This document shows, piece by piece, positions 50,118 to 59,270 of a stretch of 64,000 bases of DNA. The position numbers were made by a program, and so were the translations under genes. The DNA lies in contig JACRDQ010000023.1 of the NCBI GenBank assembly GCA_016218545.1, positions 1 through 64,000 on the forward strand, given 5' to 3'. Positions within the stretch are counted from its first letter, which is position 1. Every line of letters begins with the position of its first letter. This DNA is from Elusimicrobiota bacterium. GTDB taxonomy: Bacteria; Elusimicrobiota; Elusimicrobia; UBA1565; UBA9628. The notes under the pieces were generated by a model, which did not search any database, was not told where the DNA came from, and worked only from the letters and a program-made list of their open reading frames with translations.

Positions 50118-51184
50118 CCTCCGCCGCCCTCCTGCCGACCTGCCTGGGCGGCCGGAGGCCGCCTCCGTTCGTCATCGCCGAAGCGGGCGTCAACCATAAC
50201 GGCGACCCGCGCCTGGCGGAGGACCTTGTCCTGGCGGCCAAGGAGGCAGGCGCGGACGCGGTCAAGTTCCAGACCTTCAAGACGAGCCTCCTCGTGTCGC
50301 GCTCAGCGGCCAAAGCCGCCTACCAGAGAGCCCGGACCCGCGACCCCGGGACGCAGGCGGCCATGCTCTCCGGCCTCGAGCTCGACGAAGCCAGTCACCG
50401 CCGCCTCAAGGCCCTGTGCGACCGCAAGGGCATCCTGTTCCTATCGAGCCCCTTCGACCCGGAAAGCGCGGACCTCCTCGAGGAGCTGGGGGTGCCCCTC
50501 TTCAAGCTGGGCTCGGGAGAGGTCACCAACCGCCCCCTCCTCGAGCACGTGGCGGCCAAGGCCAAGCCGGTCATCCTCTCGACCGGGATGAGCACCCTGG
50601 CCGAAGTACGGGACGCGGTCCGGTGGATCCGGGCGTTCTCCAAGGCGCCGCTGGCCCTCCTCCACTGCGTGACCGAGTACCCGGCCGCCCCGGAGCAGTC
50701 GAACCTGCGCGCCATGCTGACCATGTCCCGGAGCCTGCGCCTGCCCGCGGGCTGGTCCGATCACACACCCGGAGCCGCGGTCGCGGTCGCGGCCGCGGCC
50801 CTGGGCGCCCAGATCATCGAGAAGCACCTCACCCTGGACCGGAGCCTTCCCGGGCCGGACCACGCCTCCTCCCTTGAGCCGGCCGCCTTCGCGGCCATGA
50901 CCGCGGCGGTGCGCGAGGCCGCGGCCGCGCTCGGCGACGGGGTCAAACGCCCCGCAGCCTGCGAGGTGCGGAACATGGCGGCCGCGCGCCGCAGCCTCAC
51001 GGCCCGCAGAGCCCTGGCCAAGGGCAGCGCGCTCTCAGCCGCGGACCTCTGCGTGAAGCGCCCGGGCACCGGGATCCCCCCCGCCGAGCTCTCGGCGGTC
51101 GTGGGCCGGACCCTCAAGCGCGGCTTGGCCGAGGACGAGACCCTCACCTGGGACGCGCTCCGAGGGAGGAGAAACGACCGATGA
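50114..51184 (+). CDS. neuB: N-acetylneuraminate (nonulosonate) synthase
   Basis: The 356-residue enzyme condenses phosphoenolpyruvate with a six-carbon amino sugar to form a nine-carbon acid. It shows VIAEAGVNHNGD, the KFQTF segment, LLHCVTEYPA, and the PGPDHASSLEP loop; the C-terminal SAF/antifreeze-like domain (RRSLTARRALAKGSALSAADL) is complete. Coupled to both neighbours by ATGA overlaps. Confidence 0.93.
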   Translation: MTSAALLPTCLGGRRPPPFVIAEAGVNHNGDPRLAEDLVLAAKEAGADAVKFQTFKTSLLVSRSAAKAAYQRARTRDPGTQAAMLSGLELDEASHRRLKALCDRKGILFLSSPFDPESADLLEELGVPLFKLGSGEVTNRPLLEHVAAKAKPVILSTGMSTLAEVRDAVRWIRAFSKAPLALLHCVTEYPAAPEQSNLRAMLTMSRSLRLPAGWSDHTPGAAVAVAAAALGAQIIEKHLTLDRSLPGPDHASSLEPAAFAAMTAAVREAAAALGDGVKRPAACEVRNMAAARRSLTARRALAKGSALSAADLCVKRPGTGIPPAELSAVVGRTLKRGLAEDETLTWDALRGRRNDR

Positions 51185-52350
51185 GCAAGCCCAGGAAGCT
51201 CGCCGTGGTCACCACGAGCCGCGCGGACTTCGGCCTGCTCCACTGGCTCATCTTCGGGGCTGCCGCAGACCCCGCATTCCGCCTTCAACTGGTCGTGTCC
51301 GGCTCGCACCTCTCCGACGCCTTCGGCAGGACCGAGGCACTCATCCGGGCCGAGGGCCTGCGGCCCGCGGCCCGCGTGGACATCGCGGCCCGGGGCGGCA
51401 CGGACCTCGACACGGCCCGGTCCCTGGGCCTCGGCGTGACGCGCTTTGCCGAAGCCCTCTCGAAGCTCAAGCCCGACCTCATGGTCGTCCTTGGGGACCG
51501 CTTCGAGATCCTGGCCGCGGCCTCGGCCGCCGCGGCCCTGCGCATCCCCATCGCGCACCTGCACGGCGGGGAGGCGAGCGAGGGGGTCATCGACGAGCAG
51601 ATCCGCCACGCCGTGACCAAGCTCTCGTACCTCCACTTCACCGCGGCCGAGCCCTACCGCCGCCGCGTCCTGCAGTTGGGCGAGGCCCCGGCCAGGGTCT
51701 TCAACGTCGGCGCCCCGGGGCTCGAGTACATCGCCCGCATGGAGCCGCTCCCGGAGCAAGAGCTCGAGCGGCGCGTGGGCATGAGCCTCGCTTCCCCGAC
51801 CCTGCTGGCCACCTTCCATCCCGAGGGCGGGAGCCGGACCATGGCGTCGCTCTCGGCCCTCCTCTCTGCTCTCTCCGATGCAGACCTCCCCACGGTCTTC
51901 ACCTTCGCCAACGCCGACGCGGGCGGCAATGCCGTCAACGCCGCCATCCAACGCTTCTGCAAGGGCAAGGAGCGCTGCAGGGCCGTGCCCTCCCTGGGCC
52001 AGGACGGCTACCTCAGCCTCATGGCCAGAGCCGCCGCAGTGGTCGGCAACTCCTCGAGCGGCCTCCTCGAGGCTCCCAGCCTGCGGGTCCCGACCGTCAA
52101 CATCGGCGACCGCCAGGCAGGCAGGCTCCGGGCGCCGTCCGTCATCGACGCTCCCGCTTCCCGGACCGCCATCCGCCGCGCCATCCGCCAGGCCCTGCTT
52201 CCGAGCTTCCGGCGGCTGCGCTGCATGGGCGCGAACCCCTACGGCGGAGGCAGGGTCTCCGAGAGGATTCTGGCCGTGCTCAAGCGCTTCCCACTCCCGG
52301 CCGGCGTGGTGCGCAAGACGTTCTATGACTGGCATGGAGGAAGACCGTGA
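51181..52350 (+). CDS. neuC: NDP-N-acetyl sugar 2-epimerase (hydrolysing), NeuC/LegG type
   Basis: The 389-residue enzyme releases the free epimerised sugar used by NeuB. Motifs include TTSRADFGLL, GDRFEILAAA, IAHLHGGEASEGVIDEQIRHA, VVGNSSSGLLEAP and NPYGGG. Whether the substrate is UDP-GlcNAc (sialic acid) or a bacillosamine derivative (legionaminic acid) cannot be told. ATGA overlaps on both sides. Confidence 0.92.
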   Translation: MSKPRKLAVVTTSRADFGLLHWLIFGAAADPAFRLQLVVSGSHLSDAFGRTEALIRAEGLRPAARVDIAARGGTDLDTARSLGLGVTRFAEALSKLKPDLMVVLGDRFEILAAASAAAALRIPIAHLHGGEASEGVIDEQIRHAVTKLSYLHFTAAEPYRRRVLQLGEAPARVFNVGAPGLEYIARMEPLPEQELERRVGMSLASPTLLATFHPEGGSRTMASLSALLSALSDADLPTVFTFANADAGGNAVNAAIQRFCKGKERCRAVPSLGQDGYLSLMARAAAVVGNSSSGLLEAPSLRVPTVNIGDRQAGRLRAPSVIDAPASRTAIRRAIRQALLPSFRRLRCMGANPYGGGRVSERILAVLKRFPLPAGVVRKTFYDWHGGRP

Positions 52351-52973
52351 AGATCATCATCCTCGGAGCGGGCGGGCACGCCAAGGTGGTGCTGCACACC
52401 CTGCAGTGCGCGGGCATGGAGGTCGCGGCCCTCACGGACAACGACCGCAGCCGCTCGGGCCGCTCCGTGGGCGGCGTCCCGGTCCTATTCGAGGATGACG
52501 CGTTGAGGGCGCACCCGGCAGGCACCGTGCTCCTGGCCAACGGGGTCGGGCTGCGCGACTCGACCGAGCCCCGCCGCAAGGTCTACGAGCGCTTCAAGGC
52601 CCTGGGCTACTCCTTCGCCAAGGTGACGGCCCCGGACGCGCACCTGGCCCCGGACGCGATCGTGGCCGAGGGCGCCGAGATCCTGACGCGCGCCGTGCTC
52701 CACCCCTGCGCCTCCGTGGGCGAGAACGCCGTGGTCAACACCGGGGCCATCGTGGAGCACGACTGCGTCGTGGGCGCCCACGCCTTCATCGGCCCGGGCG
52801 CGATCCTCTGCGGAGGGGTCAAGGTGGGAGCCGGCAGCTTCATCTGCTCCGGCGCCGTGGTCGTCCCGGAGTTGACGGTGGGAGACGGCTGCCTGGTCGC
52901 GGCCGGAGCCGTGGTCACGCGGGACCTCCCGGCCGGGGCGCGCGCGGCCGGGGTGCCGGCGCGGCCGAAGTGA
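52347..52973 (+). CDS. neuD: Left-handed beta-helix acetyltransferase, NeuD/PglD type
   Basis: The 208-residue protein has an N-terminal nucleotide-sugar-binding half (KIIILGAGGHAKVV) and hexapeptide repeats (about 90-205) with the catalytic His in IVEHDCVVGAHAFIGPGA. It probably O- or N-acetylates the nonulosonic acid or its precursor. Coupled upstream by ATGA and downstream by GTGA. Confidence 0.9.
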   Translation: MKIIILGAGGHAKVVLHTLQCAGMEVAALTDNDRSRSGRSVGGVPVLFEDDALRAHPAGTVLLANGVGLRDSTEPRRKVYERFKALGYSFAKVTAPDAHLAPDAIVAEGAEILTRAVLHPCASVGENAVVNTGAIVEHDCVVGAHAFIGPGAILCGGVKVGAGSFICSGAVVVPELTVGDGCLVAAGAVVTRDLPAGARAAGVPARPK

Positions 52974-54388
52974 ACCCGCCGTTCGTCGCGTCCGCCGAGC
53001 GCTTCGCGGCCGAGCACGGCCGCAGCCTTGCCTTCCGTCTCCTGGGCCTGCTCACCCGCTGCCAAGGCCCGGACCTTGAACTGGTCGTCAAGAAGACCTA
53101 TTGCGCGAGCATCCCGGAGAACACCTACGCCACTCCGGAGAACCCGTGGAAGACCCGCCTGGGCATCCTCCTGCTGCCCCTGGCCTGGCTGTCTGGCAAG
53201 AGCGTCCTCTGGAGGCCCCTCCCGCCCGTGGACGTGTGCCTGGAGGTCCCTGATTCGGACTATTTCGAAGCCCATCTCGAGGAGCTCTTCTGCCTGCTCT
53301 CCGGCTCCAAACGCGTGGCGCCCATGACAGGAGGGCCCGGGCCAGGGGTCGAATGGACCGCGCCCGCGCAGTCCTCGGTGCGGCTCCGGGACTGCCTTCT
53401 TCTCTTGCTGGCCGCGCCGGTCCTCCTGCCCGCGCTCTGGGCCCTGCAGCGGGCCAGCGGCGTCCCCCTCCTCCAAGCCTTCCGCCAGGCTCTCTCGATC
53501 TACGCGGTATACCGCGGCTTCTTCGGGCGCTACCCCTGCCGCCGCTTCATCACGATCCACGACGACTCCAACCACCCTTGCCGCCACCTGGCCTTCCGGC
53601 AATCCGGAGGCGAGGAACTCGTCGTGATCCAGAACGGCGAGCGCATCGCCCATCCCCACTTCTCCTTCGGGTCCATGGACCGCTACTTCGTTTTCGGCAA
53701 GGCCCATGAGCAGCTCCTCCGGAGCCTCGGGGTCCGCGCCTCAGCCTTCGTCCACTGCGGGGCGCTCTTCCTTGACGCCAGGTTCCGCGGCCTCGACTCG
53801 GAGCGCGTCAAGTTCGAGCCGCGCCTCTACGACGTGCTTTTCGTGGACCAGGGAGTCTACCCCTTCGAGGGCTTCAACGAGCGCTCCGGCCGCTCCATCG
53901 AGAAGGTCCTGGCCAACCTGGCGGCCTTCAAAGGCAGGCATCCGGAGCGCCGGGTCGCCTACCAGCTCAGGGCCTACACCGGGACAGCGACCCACCGTCT
54001 GCAGAAGGAAGCGGTCCTGTCCGTGCTCGGGAAGCTCTTCGGCAAGAGCATCAGCATCCTGGACAACGACGGCAAGGGAGCCTCCTACAGGAACGTCTTG
54101 CGCTCCGAGCTCGTCATGACCTTCGAATCGAGCCTCGGCTTCGAAGCCCTGAGACTGGGCGTCAAGGCCCTGTTCGTCAACTACTCCGGAGACCCGGCTG
54201 AGACGGTCTGCGAGGACGAGCGCTTCCAGCTCATGGACGATGCCGCGGACTTCGGCCGCTTCGAGGCCAAGGTCCTGGGCCTCCTCGCATTCAAGCTCGA
54301 CGCAGCGCCTCAGGCCGCCCTGGAGCGCAACGCAGCCATGGATGGAAGGTTCGCGCAGCGCGTGTCGGCCGCGATCAACGCCGGCTGA
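52970..54388 (+). CDS. Unknown surface-carbohydrate protein, possibly GT-B-like glycosyltransferase
   Basis: The GTG start overlaps the neuD stop (GTGA). The 472-residue protein has a hydrophobic segment near 145-160 (LLLLLAAPVLLPALWAL) and a C-terminal half with SSLGFEALRLGVKALFVNYSGDP, which resembles the donor-binding end of GT-B enzymes and capsule proteins. HDDSNHPCRH and HPHFSFGSMDRYFVFGK are notable conserved-looking blocks. Position suggests it transfers or processes the nonulosonic acid. It converges with neuA (14-nt overlap). Family not recognised with confidence. Confidence 0.55.
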   Translation: MNPPFVASAERFAAEHGRSLAFRLLGLLTRCQGPDLELVVKKTYCASIPENTYATPENPWKTRLGILLLPLAWLSGKSVLWRPLPPVDVCLEVPDSDYFEAHLEELFCLLSGSKRVAPMTGGPGPGVEWTAPAQSSVRLRDCLLLLLAAPVLLPALWALQRASGVPLLQAFRQALSIYAVYRGFFGRYPCRRFITIHDDSNHPCRHLAFRQSGGEELVVIQNGERIAHPHFSFGSMDRYFVFGKAHEQLLRSLGVRASAFVHCGALFLDARFRGLDSERVKFEPRLYDVLFVDQGVYPFEGFNERSGRSIEKVLANLAAFKGRHPERRVAYQLRAYTGTATHRLQKEAVLSVLGKLFGKSISILDNDGKGASYRNVLRSELVMTFESSLGFEALRLGVKALFVNYSGDPAETVCEDERFQLMDDAADFGRFEAKVLGLLAFKLDAAPQAALERNAAMDGRFAQRVSAAINAG

Positions 54389-55067
54389 GCCGGGGACAGA
54401 GAGCCTCGGCCGCTTCCCAGTCGGAAGGCTCGTCGATGTCCAAGGCCTCGCGCTCGGGCACGACCAGGGCCAGGCTTCCCTTGCCGCTGAAGGAGCGCTC
54501 AGCGAGGAAACGCCGAGTCTCCACGAGGTAGACCGACCCGTCGTAGCTGTAGGCCGGGGGCAGGTCCTGCCGCCGAACGGCACCCTTGCCGGGGCAGTAA
54601 GGCAGGAGCCTGCCCCCCTTGAGACGGAAGCACCAGTATGGGTGGCAGGGGGCCTCGGTCACGGAAACAACCCCGGCCCCGCGGCTCTTCCGATACAGCG
54701 CCACGGCCCTGCGGATGGTCTCGGCGGAGCGGAACGGGGAGGTGGGCTGCAGGAGCATGACCGCGTCCGGGACATAGCCCTCGTCCTTGCCCAGCCTGGC
54801 CAGGAGGTGGACCACGCAATCCTCGGTCTTGGACGCGTCCGTGGCGAGGCTCCGGGGCCTCAGCCACGGCACGGCCACGCCCAGAGACTCCGCGGCCTTG
54901 GCGATCTTGGGGTCGTCCGTGCTGACCCAGAGCCGGTCGAGGCAGCCCGAGGCCCGGGCCGCGGCGATGGTGTGCCCGATGAGGGGCACCCCGCCCAGGC
55001 GCTTGATGTTCTTGCCGGGGATGCCCTTCGACCCTCCCCGAGCAGGGATGACCCCGAGGATCCTCAT
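54375..55067 (-). CDS. neuA: CMP-N-acetylneuraminate (nonulosonate) cytidylyltransferase
   Basis: The 230-residue enzyme activates the nine-carbon acid with CTP. It begins with the nucleotide-binding motif VIPARGGSKGIPGKNIKRLGG and has LLQPTSPFRSAETI and YSYDGSVYLVET. It lies on the opposite strand from the rest of the cassette, with a TATCAT box exactly 6 nt before the ATG, so it is regulated separately and probably leaderless. Confidence 0.93.
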   Translation of the reverse strand: MRILGVIPARGGSKGIPGKNIKRLGGVPLIGHTIAAARASGCLDRLWVSTDDPKIAKAAESLGVAVPWLRPRSLATDASKTEDCVVHLLARLGKDEGYVPDAVMLLQPTSPFRSAETIRRAVALYRKSRGAGVVSVTEAPCHPYWCFRLKGGRLLPYCPGKGAVRRQDLPPAYSYDGSVYLVETRRFLAERSFSGKGSLALVVPEREALDIDEPSDWEAAEALCPRLSRR

Positions 55068-55073
55068 GCGCCT

Positions 55074-55079
55074 ATGATA
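55074..55079 (-). promoter_or_regulatory. -10 box of neuA (leaderless)
   Basis: TATCAT on the minus strand ends 6 nt before the neuA ATG at 55067. Confidence 0.5.
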
Positions 55080-55124
55080 TCAATTCCTCTCCGTGAGGTG
55101 GACCCGGGGTGGAGCATGGCCGGA

Positions 55125-55700
55125 TCAGGAGAAGAGCTCGGCCGCGAGCGCGTCGGCTCGCTTGAAGGCCGCGTCCCTGAGCTCGGTCGAGCCCTCGGGG
55201 TCCGCTCCGCACTGCCGGATGAGATGGGACCGGTCGAACCCGTAGGACTTGAAGAAGCGGCGGTACTTCGGGAAGATGTCGCCGAAAGACTTCTCTCCGC
55301 GGAAGCCCTGGCAGAGCACCCACACCAGGGTCCGGCCCGAGGCCAGGCGGCTGGGTTTCTTCTTCCCGTACCAGTCCGGCACGAGATAGGAGTAGGTGCG
55401 GTCGATGAAGCCCTTCATCTGGCTGCTCACGTCCCCGTAGTAGACCGGCGAGGCGAGGAGCAGGACCTCTGCCTCCCCTGCCGCGGCCAGGACCTCGGTC
55501 AGGCCGTCCTGGACCGCGCACCGGTCGAGCGTGCCCTTGCAGGCCATGCAGGCCTGGCAGCCGCGGCAGGAGAGGTCGTTGAGCCTGAAGGTCCGGACCT
55601 CCCAGCCGCGGGCAGCGGCCGCGGCGCAGAGCCTGCCTGCGATGGCGGCGCTGTTGCCTTTGCGCTTGGGGCTCCCGAGCAAGCAGACCAGTCTCTTCAT
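55125..55700 (-). CDS. NAD(P)H-dependent FMN reductase / iron-sulfur flavoprotein-like
   Basis: The ATG at 55700 begins the conserved RLVCLLGSPKRKGNSA. The 191-residue flavodoxin-fold protein has ASPVYYGDVSSQMKGFIDR for FMN binding and a Cys cluster (CRGCQACMACKGTLDRC), as in iron-sulfur flavoproteins or related NADPH oxidoreductases. Whether an Fe-S cluster forms is uncertain. An upstream open extension reaches 55808 but overlaps the divergent promoter region. Confidence 0.8.
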   Translation of the reverse strand: MKRLVCLLGSPKRKGNSAAIAGRLCAAAAARGWEVRTFRLNDLSCRGCQACMACKGTLDRCAVQDGLTEVLAAAGEAEVLLLASPVYYGDVSSQMKGFIDRTYSYLVPDWYGKKKPSRLASGRTLVWVLCQGFRGEKSFGDIFPKYRRFFKSYGFDRSHLIRQCGADPEGSTELRDAAFKRADALAAELFS

Positions 55701-55738
55701 CCTGTTCCCTGGAAGGGACGATGGATTTGTCTTTATGG

Positions 55739-55744
55739 TATCAT
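55739..55744 (+). promoter_or_regulatory. -10 box of the small 77-residue protein gene
   Basis: TGGTATCAT ends 5 nt before the ATG at 55750; AAGG lies in between. Confidence 0.4.
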
Positions 55745-55749
55745 AAGGC

Positions 55750-55983
55750 ATGCCCGCGAAACCCAAAGCGTCCCAGGCACACTCCCGCATCATCGTCGGT
55801 CTGCCCAACCTCCAGGACCAGCTCCGGATGGTGGACCGTCACGCGGGCAAGGCTCCTGAGGTCGAGCTCGAGCGTTGGGAAGGGCTGCGCACCCTGCTCT
55901 CCGAGCTCTACACCCAATTGCAGTACCAGAAGCAGGTCAGGGTCTACCGGCTCGGCCACCGCAGCCAGTCGAAGACCAGCTAG
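55750..55983 (+). CDS. Small hypothetical protein (77 residues)
   Basis: The small basic-acidic protein (PAKPKASQAHSRIIVGLP, then a helix LERWEGLRTLLSELYTQLQYQ) has no signal peptide or known motif. A -10 box just upstream supports it as a gene. Its stop overlaps the stop of the convergent DUF1646 gene by 4 nt. Confidence 0.5.
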   Translation: MPAKPKASQAHSRIIVGLPNLQDQLRMVDRHAGKAPEVELERWEGLRTLLSELYTQLQYQKQVRVYRLGHRSQSKTS

Positions 55984-57029
55984 GTTCCCACCGCCAGCAG
56001 CAGGACCACGAAGTAGACCACCAGCAGCACCGCGCCCAAGGGCGCGGCAAAGACCGCCCACTCCTTGCTCTTGATGCCGAGCTTGGAGGCGCAGATGATG
56101 TTGGGGATGTTGCCCGGGATGAGCATCCCTCCGGCGATGAGCAGTCCCATGAGCAGGAACGTGATCTTGCCCTCGCTCATGGAAGGCACGATCTCGGCCG
56201 CGGTCAGGGTCGCGTTGTCGAGGATGGCGGAGAGGATGTTGATCCAGTAGAGCCCCCAGCTGGGCACCTTGGCCACGGTCTGCTCGGCCAGGGGCGCCAG
56301 TCCCGCGCCGAGGAACACGAGCGCCATCACGAAGAGGTAGACCTTCAAAGAGCGCAGGACGATGTCCCAGACCCTCTCCTGCCGGTCCTCGGACAGGGAG
56401 GCCCCTTCAGCGACCGCGTGCCCGGTCTTGGCCCCGGCCAGAAAGGAGACGGCCGCCACTCCCGGCACCACCCAGACCGCCAGGAGCTTGGCGAGGAAGA
56501 AGAAGTCGGCGTGATGCGGCGCGCCCTTGAGCTTGGAGACCGCTATGGTGGCCAGGGGCTCGCCGATGGGAGTCAGGGCCGCTCCCAGACCGATGGCGTA
56601 GCAGGCGCAGATGACGAGCCGCACCTCGTACTTGCGATCCAGGCGCAGGGCCGTGACCACCTCGGAGAGCACCAGGGCGGCGATGATGGCCGTGATCACG
56701 CTCGAGAGCAGGCCCAGGGCGAAGACGATGAACATGATGGCAGCCGGCCTGCCCATGAGCCCGACGAGGCCGTCCACCATCCCCCGCACCCGCGACCTGC
56801 AGGCCCGGAAGAGGAAGCCCACCACGAGCACCGCCAGCGTGATCTTGACCGGCTCGATGAAGCCCTCGGAGACCAGGTGGCCGGACCACTTGCCCGAGAT
56901 CGTGACCGCCAGGACGCCCATGACGAGGAGGAAGGCTTCGAGCTCCTCCTCCACCTTCTTGACCGAGAAAGGCAGGGCCAGGACCAGCCCCATCACCACG
57001 CCCAGACCGGCGATCGTCAGCAGGCTCAT
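55980..57029 (-). CDS. DUF1646-family permease (ArsB/NhaD superfamily)
   Basis: The 349-residue membrane protein has about ten hydrophobic helices and the blocks GLGAALTPIGEPLATIAVSKL, ILDNATLTAAEIVPSM and GGMLIPGNIPNIICASKLGI typical of DUF1646, a branch of the ion-transporter superfamily. A cation antiporter role is inferred. TACAAT lies 10 nt before the ATG. Confidence 0.82.
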   Translation of the reverse strand: MSLLTIAGLGVVMGLVLALPFSVKKVEEELEAFLLVMGVLAVTISGKWSGHLVSEGFIEPVKITLAVLVVGFLFRACRSRVRGMVDGLVGLMGRPAAIMFIVFALGLLSSVITAIIAALVLSEVVTALRLDRKYEVRLVICACYAIGLGAALTPIGEPLATIAVSKLKGAPHHADFFFLAKLLAVWVVPGVAAVSFLAGAKTGHAVAEGASLSEDRQERVWDIVLRSLKVYLFVMALVFLGAGLAPLAEQTVAKVPSWGLYWINILSAILDNATLTAAEIVPSMSEGKITFLLMGLLIAGGMLIPGNIPNIICASKLGIKSKEWAVFAAPLGAVLLVVYFVVLLLAVGT

Positions 57030-57062
57030 CGTGGAGGCAATTGTATCAAAGTCCCGCCACCA

Positions 57063-59213
57063 TCAAGCCTGTCGCAGCAGCCGTCGCGCGGCCAGTTGAA
57101 ACTCCGAGACGTCGAAAGGCTTGGCCAGGTAGGCGGCCTTGGTCCGGTGCAGGAAGCCCAGGACCCTGGGATTGAGGATATCTCCCGTGACGAAGAGGAT
57201 CGCCGGGCGCTGGTCCGGCCGGCGGCGGGCCAGCAGGTCGTAGACATCCTCTCCCTTGGCCTTCTCCATCTGGACGTCCGAGACCACGAGGTCATAGGCC
57301 CCCTCGCGGACCAGGACCAGGGCCCGCGAGCCATCGGTCGTCACGTCGACCTGATCCCCGTCGGCCGTCAGCGCCCTGGCCATGATGTCCGCCATGTCCT
57401 TCTCGTCGTCGATGACGAGGACCTTCTTCCCGGGGACGGGGGCGAGCTCCATGGCAGGCGCGGGGGCCTCAAGAGTCTTGAGCTCGGACTCCTTGGGCAT
57501 GGGCAACGAGACGGTCACGGAGGTGCCGCGGCCCTCCTCGGCCTCCAGGCTGATGGACCCGCCGTGCTGCTCGATGATCTGGCGGCAGATCGTCAAGCCC
57601 AGCCCGGTCCCGCGGCCGGGCTCCTTGGTCGTGAAGAAGGGCTCGAAGACCCTGGCTCGCGCCGCGGGAGCGATGCCAGGGCCGTTGTCCTCGACGGCCA
57701 GGAAGACCCGCCGCGCGTCGGTCCAGGTCCGGAGCACGAGCCTCTTGCCCTCCTGCCGCGCCGTCTGCGCCATGGCCTCGCACGCGTTGCTGATGAGATT
57801 GACGACCACCTGGACGACCTGCTGGAAGTCGCCGATCACGAGGGGAATCCCTTCCTGGAGTTCCTGGACCACGACCGCTTCCTCGGTCTTCTTGATGCGG
57901 TATTCCAAGAGCTCCAGCGCCGAGCGCGCCGCCTGATTCAGGTCCACCTTGCCCCTCTCCTGGCGGCTGCGCCTGGCGAAGACCAGGAGGTTGTCGACGA
58001 CCTTGCGGCACCTGAGGGCGTTGCGATGCACGTGCTCGAGGTCGCGGCGCACCGCCGGCGGGACTCCGTCTGCCATCGACATCTGAGCGTAGCCGCAGAC
58101 CGCGCCCAAGGGGTTGTTGAGCTCGTGGGCGACGCTCGAGATGAGCTGCCCGATGGCGGAGAGCTTCTCCGACTGGATGAGCTGGGCCTGGAGTTGGGAA
58201 GCTGCCTGGCGCGAGGACTCGAGCTTGCCGGCCATCTCGTTGAACCCGGCCGAGAGGACCCCGAGCTCGCCGTGCGGGACGGCCTCGATGCGGCGGGTCA
58301 GGTCGCCCTCTCCGATCCGGCGGGCCGCGGCTGCCAGGGCGGCCAGAGGCCGCGTGATGGAGGCCACCAGCAGCAGGACGATGCCGGCCAGCAGGCCGAT
58401 GCCCAGACAGGCGAAGAGCGTTCCCGCGTCGCGTATCCTCTTGAGCGGACCCACGAACTCGTCCAACGGCGCTTCCACCACGAGGCGCCAGGGCATGCTC
58501 GTCAGCGGGGCCTCCGCTTGCAGGATGCCGGGACGCGAGCGGTCCAGGCCGCCCTCCGTGGGGAAGGCGCCGGCAGGCGTCCTCAGGAAAGCCTTCCCGG
58601 TCTTGCCCACCTTGAGCTCGCTGAGCCGGGTCGCGACAGGGCCGAGGTCGTAGCAGAGGATGAGCACTCCCTTGAGCTGCCGGGTCTCGTCGTGGACCGG
58701 CTTGGCGTAGTGCAGGCGGGCGGCGCCGTCGGGCAGGAGGTCGATGGGAGAGACCCACCACGAGCCGGGCGCCAGCCCCTTGGCCGCCGTGAAGACGGGC
58801 GGCGGCCCCGGCCGCGAGGGAACGACGCGCCCAACCGAGCAGACCTCGCGCCCGGACGCGTCGAGGTAGCTGATGCGCGGGTAAGCCCCGCTCCTGCGGG
58901 AAAAGCGCAAGAGGTATCTCTTGAGCTCCAACCGGTAGGCGGCCGCCTCGTCGAGGAGCTGGAAGTCGACGTTGTGGTAGTAGTCCGCGATGAGGGGCGT
59001 CTCGGCCAGGGTGAAGAGGTCGTGCTGACGCTGGCGCAGGAGGTCGTCGATCCCGGCGGCGGAGCGGTCCGCCAGGCTGTGGACCTCCTTGTCGATCGCG
59101 GCCAGGATCTGCTTGCGGGAAAGGCCGTACTGCATCCAGACCACGGCCGTGATGACCAGGGCGACGAGGGGAAGGATGGAGAGGAGGAGTTTCCAGCGAA
59201 GGGTCTGAGGCAT
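57063..59213 (-). CDS. Hybrid sensor histidine kinase (sensor-HAMP-kinase-receiver)
   Basis: The 716-residue protein has two transmembrane helices (about 8-27 and 265-285) flanking a periplasmic dCache-like sensor, then HAMP, HisKA with His363 in SSVAHELNNPLGAV, HATPase (NLISNACEAM, DNGPGI, GTGLGLTICRQIIEQHGG) and a C-terminal receiver (about 595-712) with Asp646 in VVSDVQM and KPF. No output domain follows. An extended -10 (TGCTAGAAT, 59241-59236) gives it a separate promoter from the gene run upstream. Confidence 0.92.
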   Translation of the reverse strand: MPQTLRWKLLLSILPLVALVITAVVWMQYGLSRKQILAAIDKEVHSLADRSAAGIDDLLRQRQHDLFTLAETPLIADYYHNVDFQLLDEAAAYRLELKRYLLRFSRRSGAYPRISYLDASGREVCSVGRVVPSRPGPPPVFTAAKGLAPGSWWVSPIDLLPDGAARLHYAKPVHDETRQLKGVLILCYDLGPVATRLSELKVGKTGKAFLRTPAGAFPTEGGLDRSRPGILQAEAPLTSMPWRLVVEAPLDEFVGPLKRIRDAGTLFACLGIGLLAGIVLLLVASITRPLAALAAAARRIGEGDLTRRIEAVPHGELGVLSAGFNEMAGKLESSRQAASQLQAQLIQSEKLSAIGQLISSVAHELNNPLGAVCGYAQMSMADGVPPAVRRDLEHVHRNALRCRKVVDNLLVFARRSRQERGKVDLNQAARSALELLEYRIKKTEEAVVVQELQEGIPLVIGDFQQVVQVVVNLISNACEAMAQTARQEGKRLVLRTWTDARRVFLAVEDNGPGIAPAARARVFEPFFTTKEPGRGTGLGLTICRQIIEQHGGSISLEAEEGRGTSVTVSLPMPKESELKTLEAPAPAMELAPVPGKKVLVIDDEKDMADIMARALTADGDQVDVTTDGSRALVLVREGAYDLVVSDVQMEKAKGEDVYDLLARRRPDQRPAILFVTGDILNPRVLGFLHRTKAAYLAKPFDVSEFQLAARRLLRQA

Positions 59214-59270
59214 GTCAGAAGAGGGGTGAGCTCCTATTCTAGCACTTCGAATCCCCCGAATACGGCTGCG

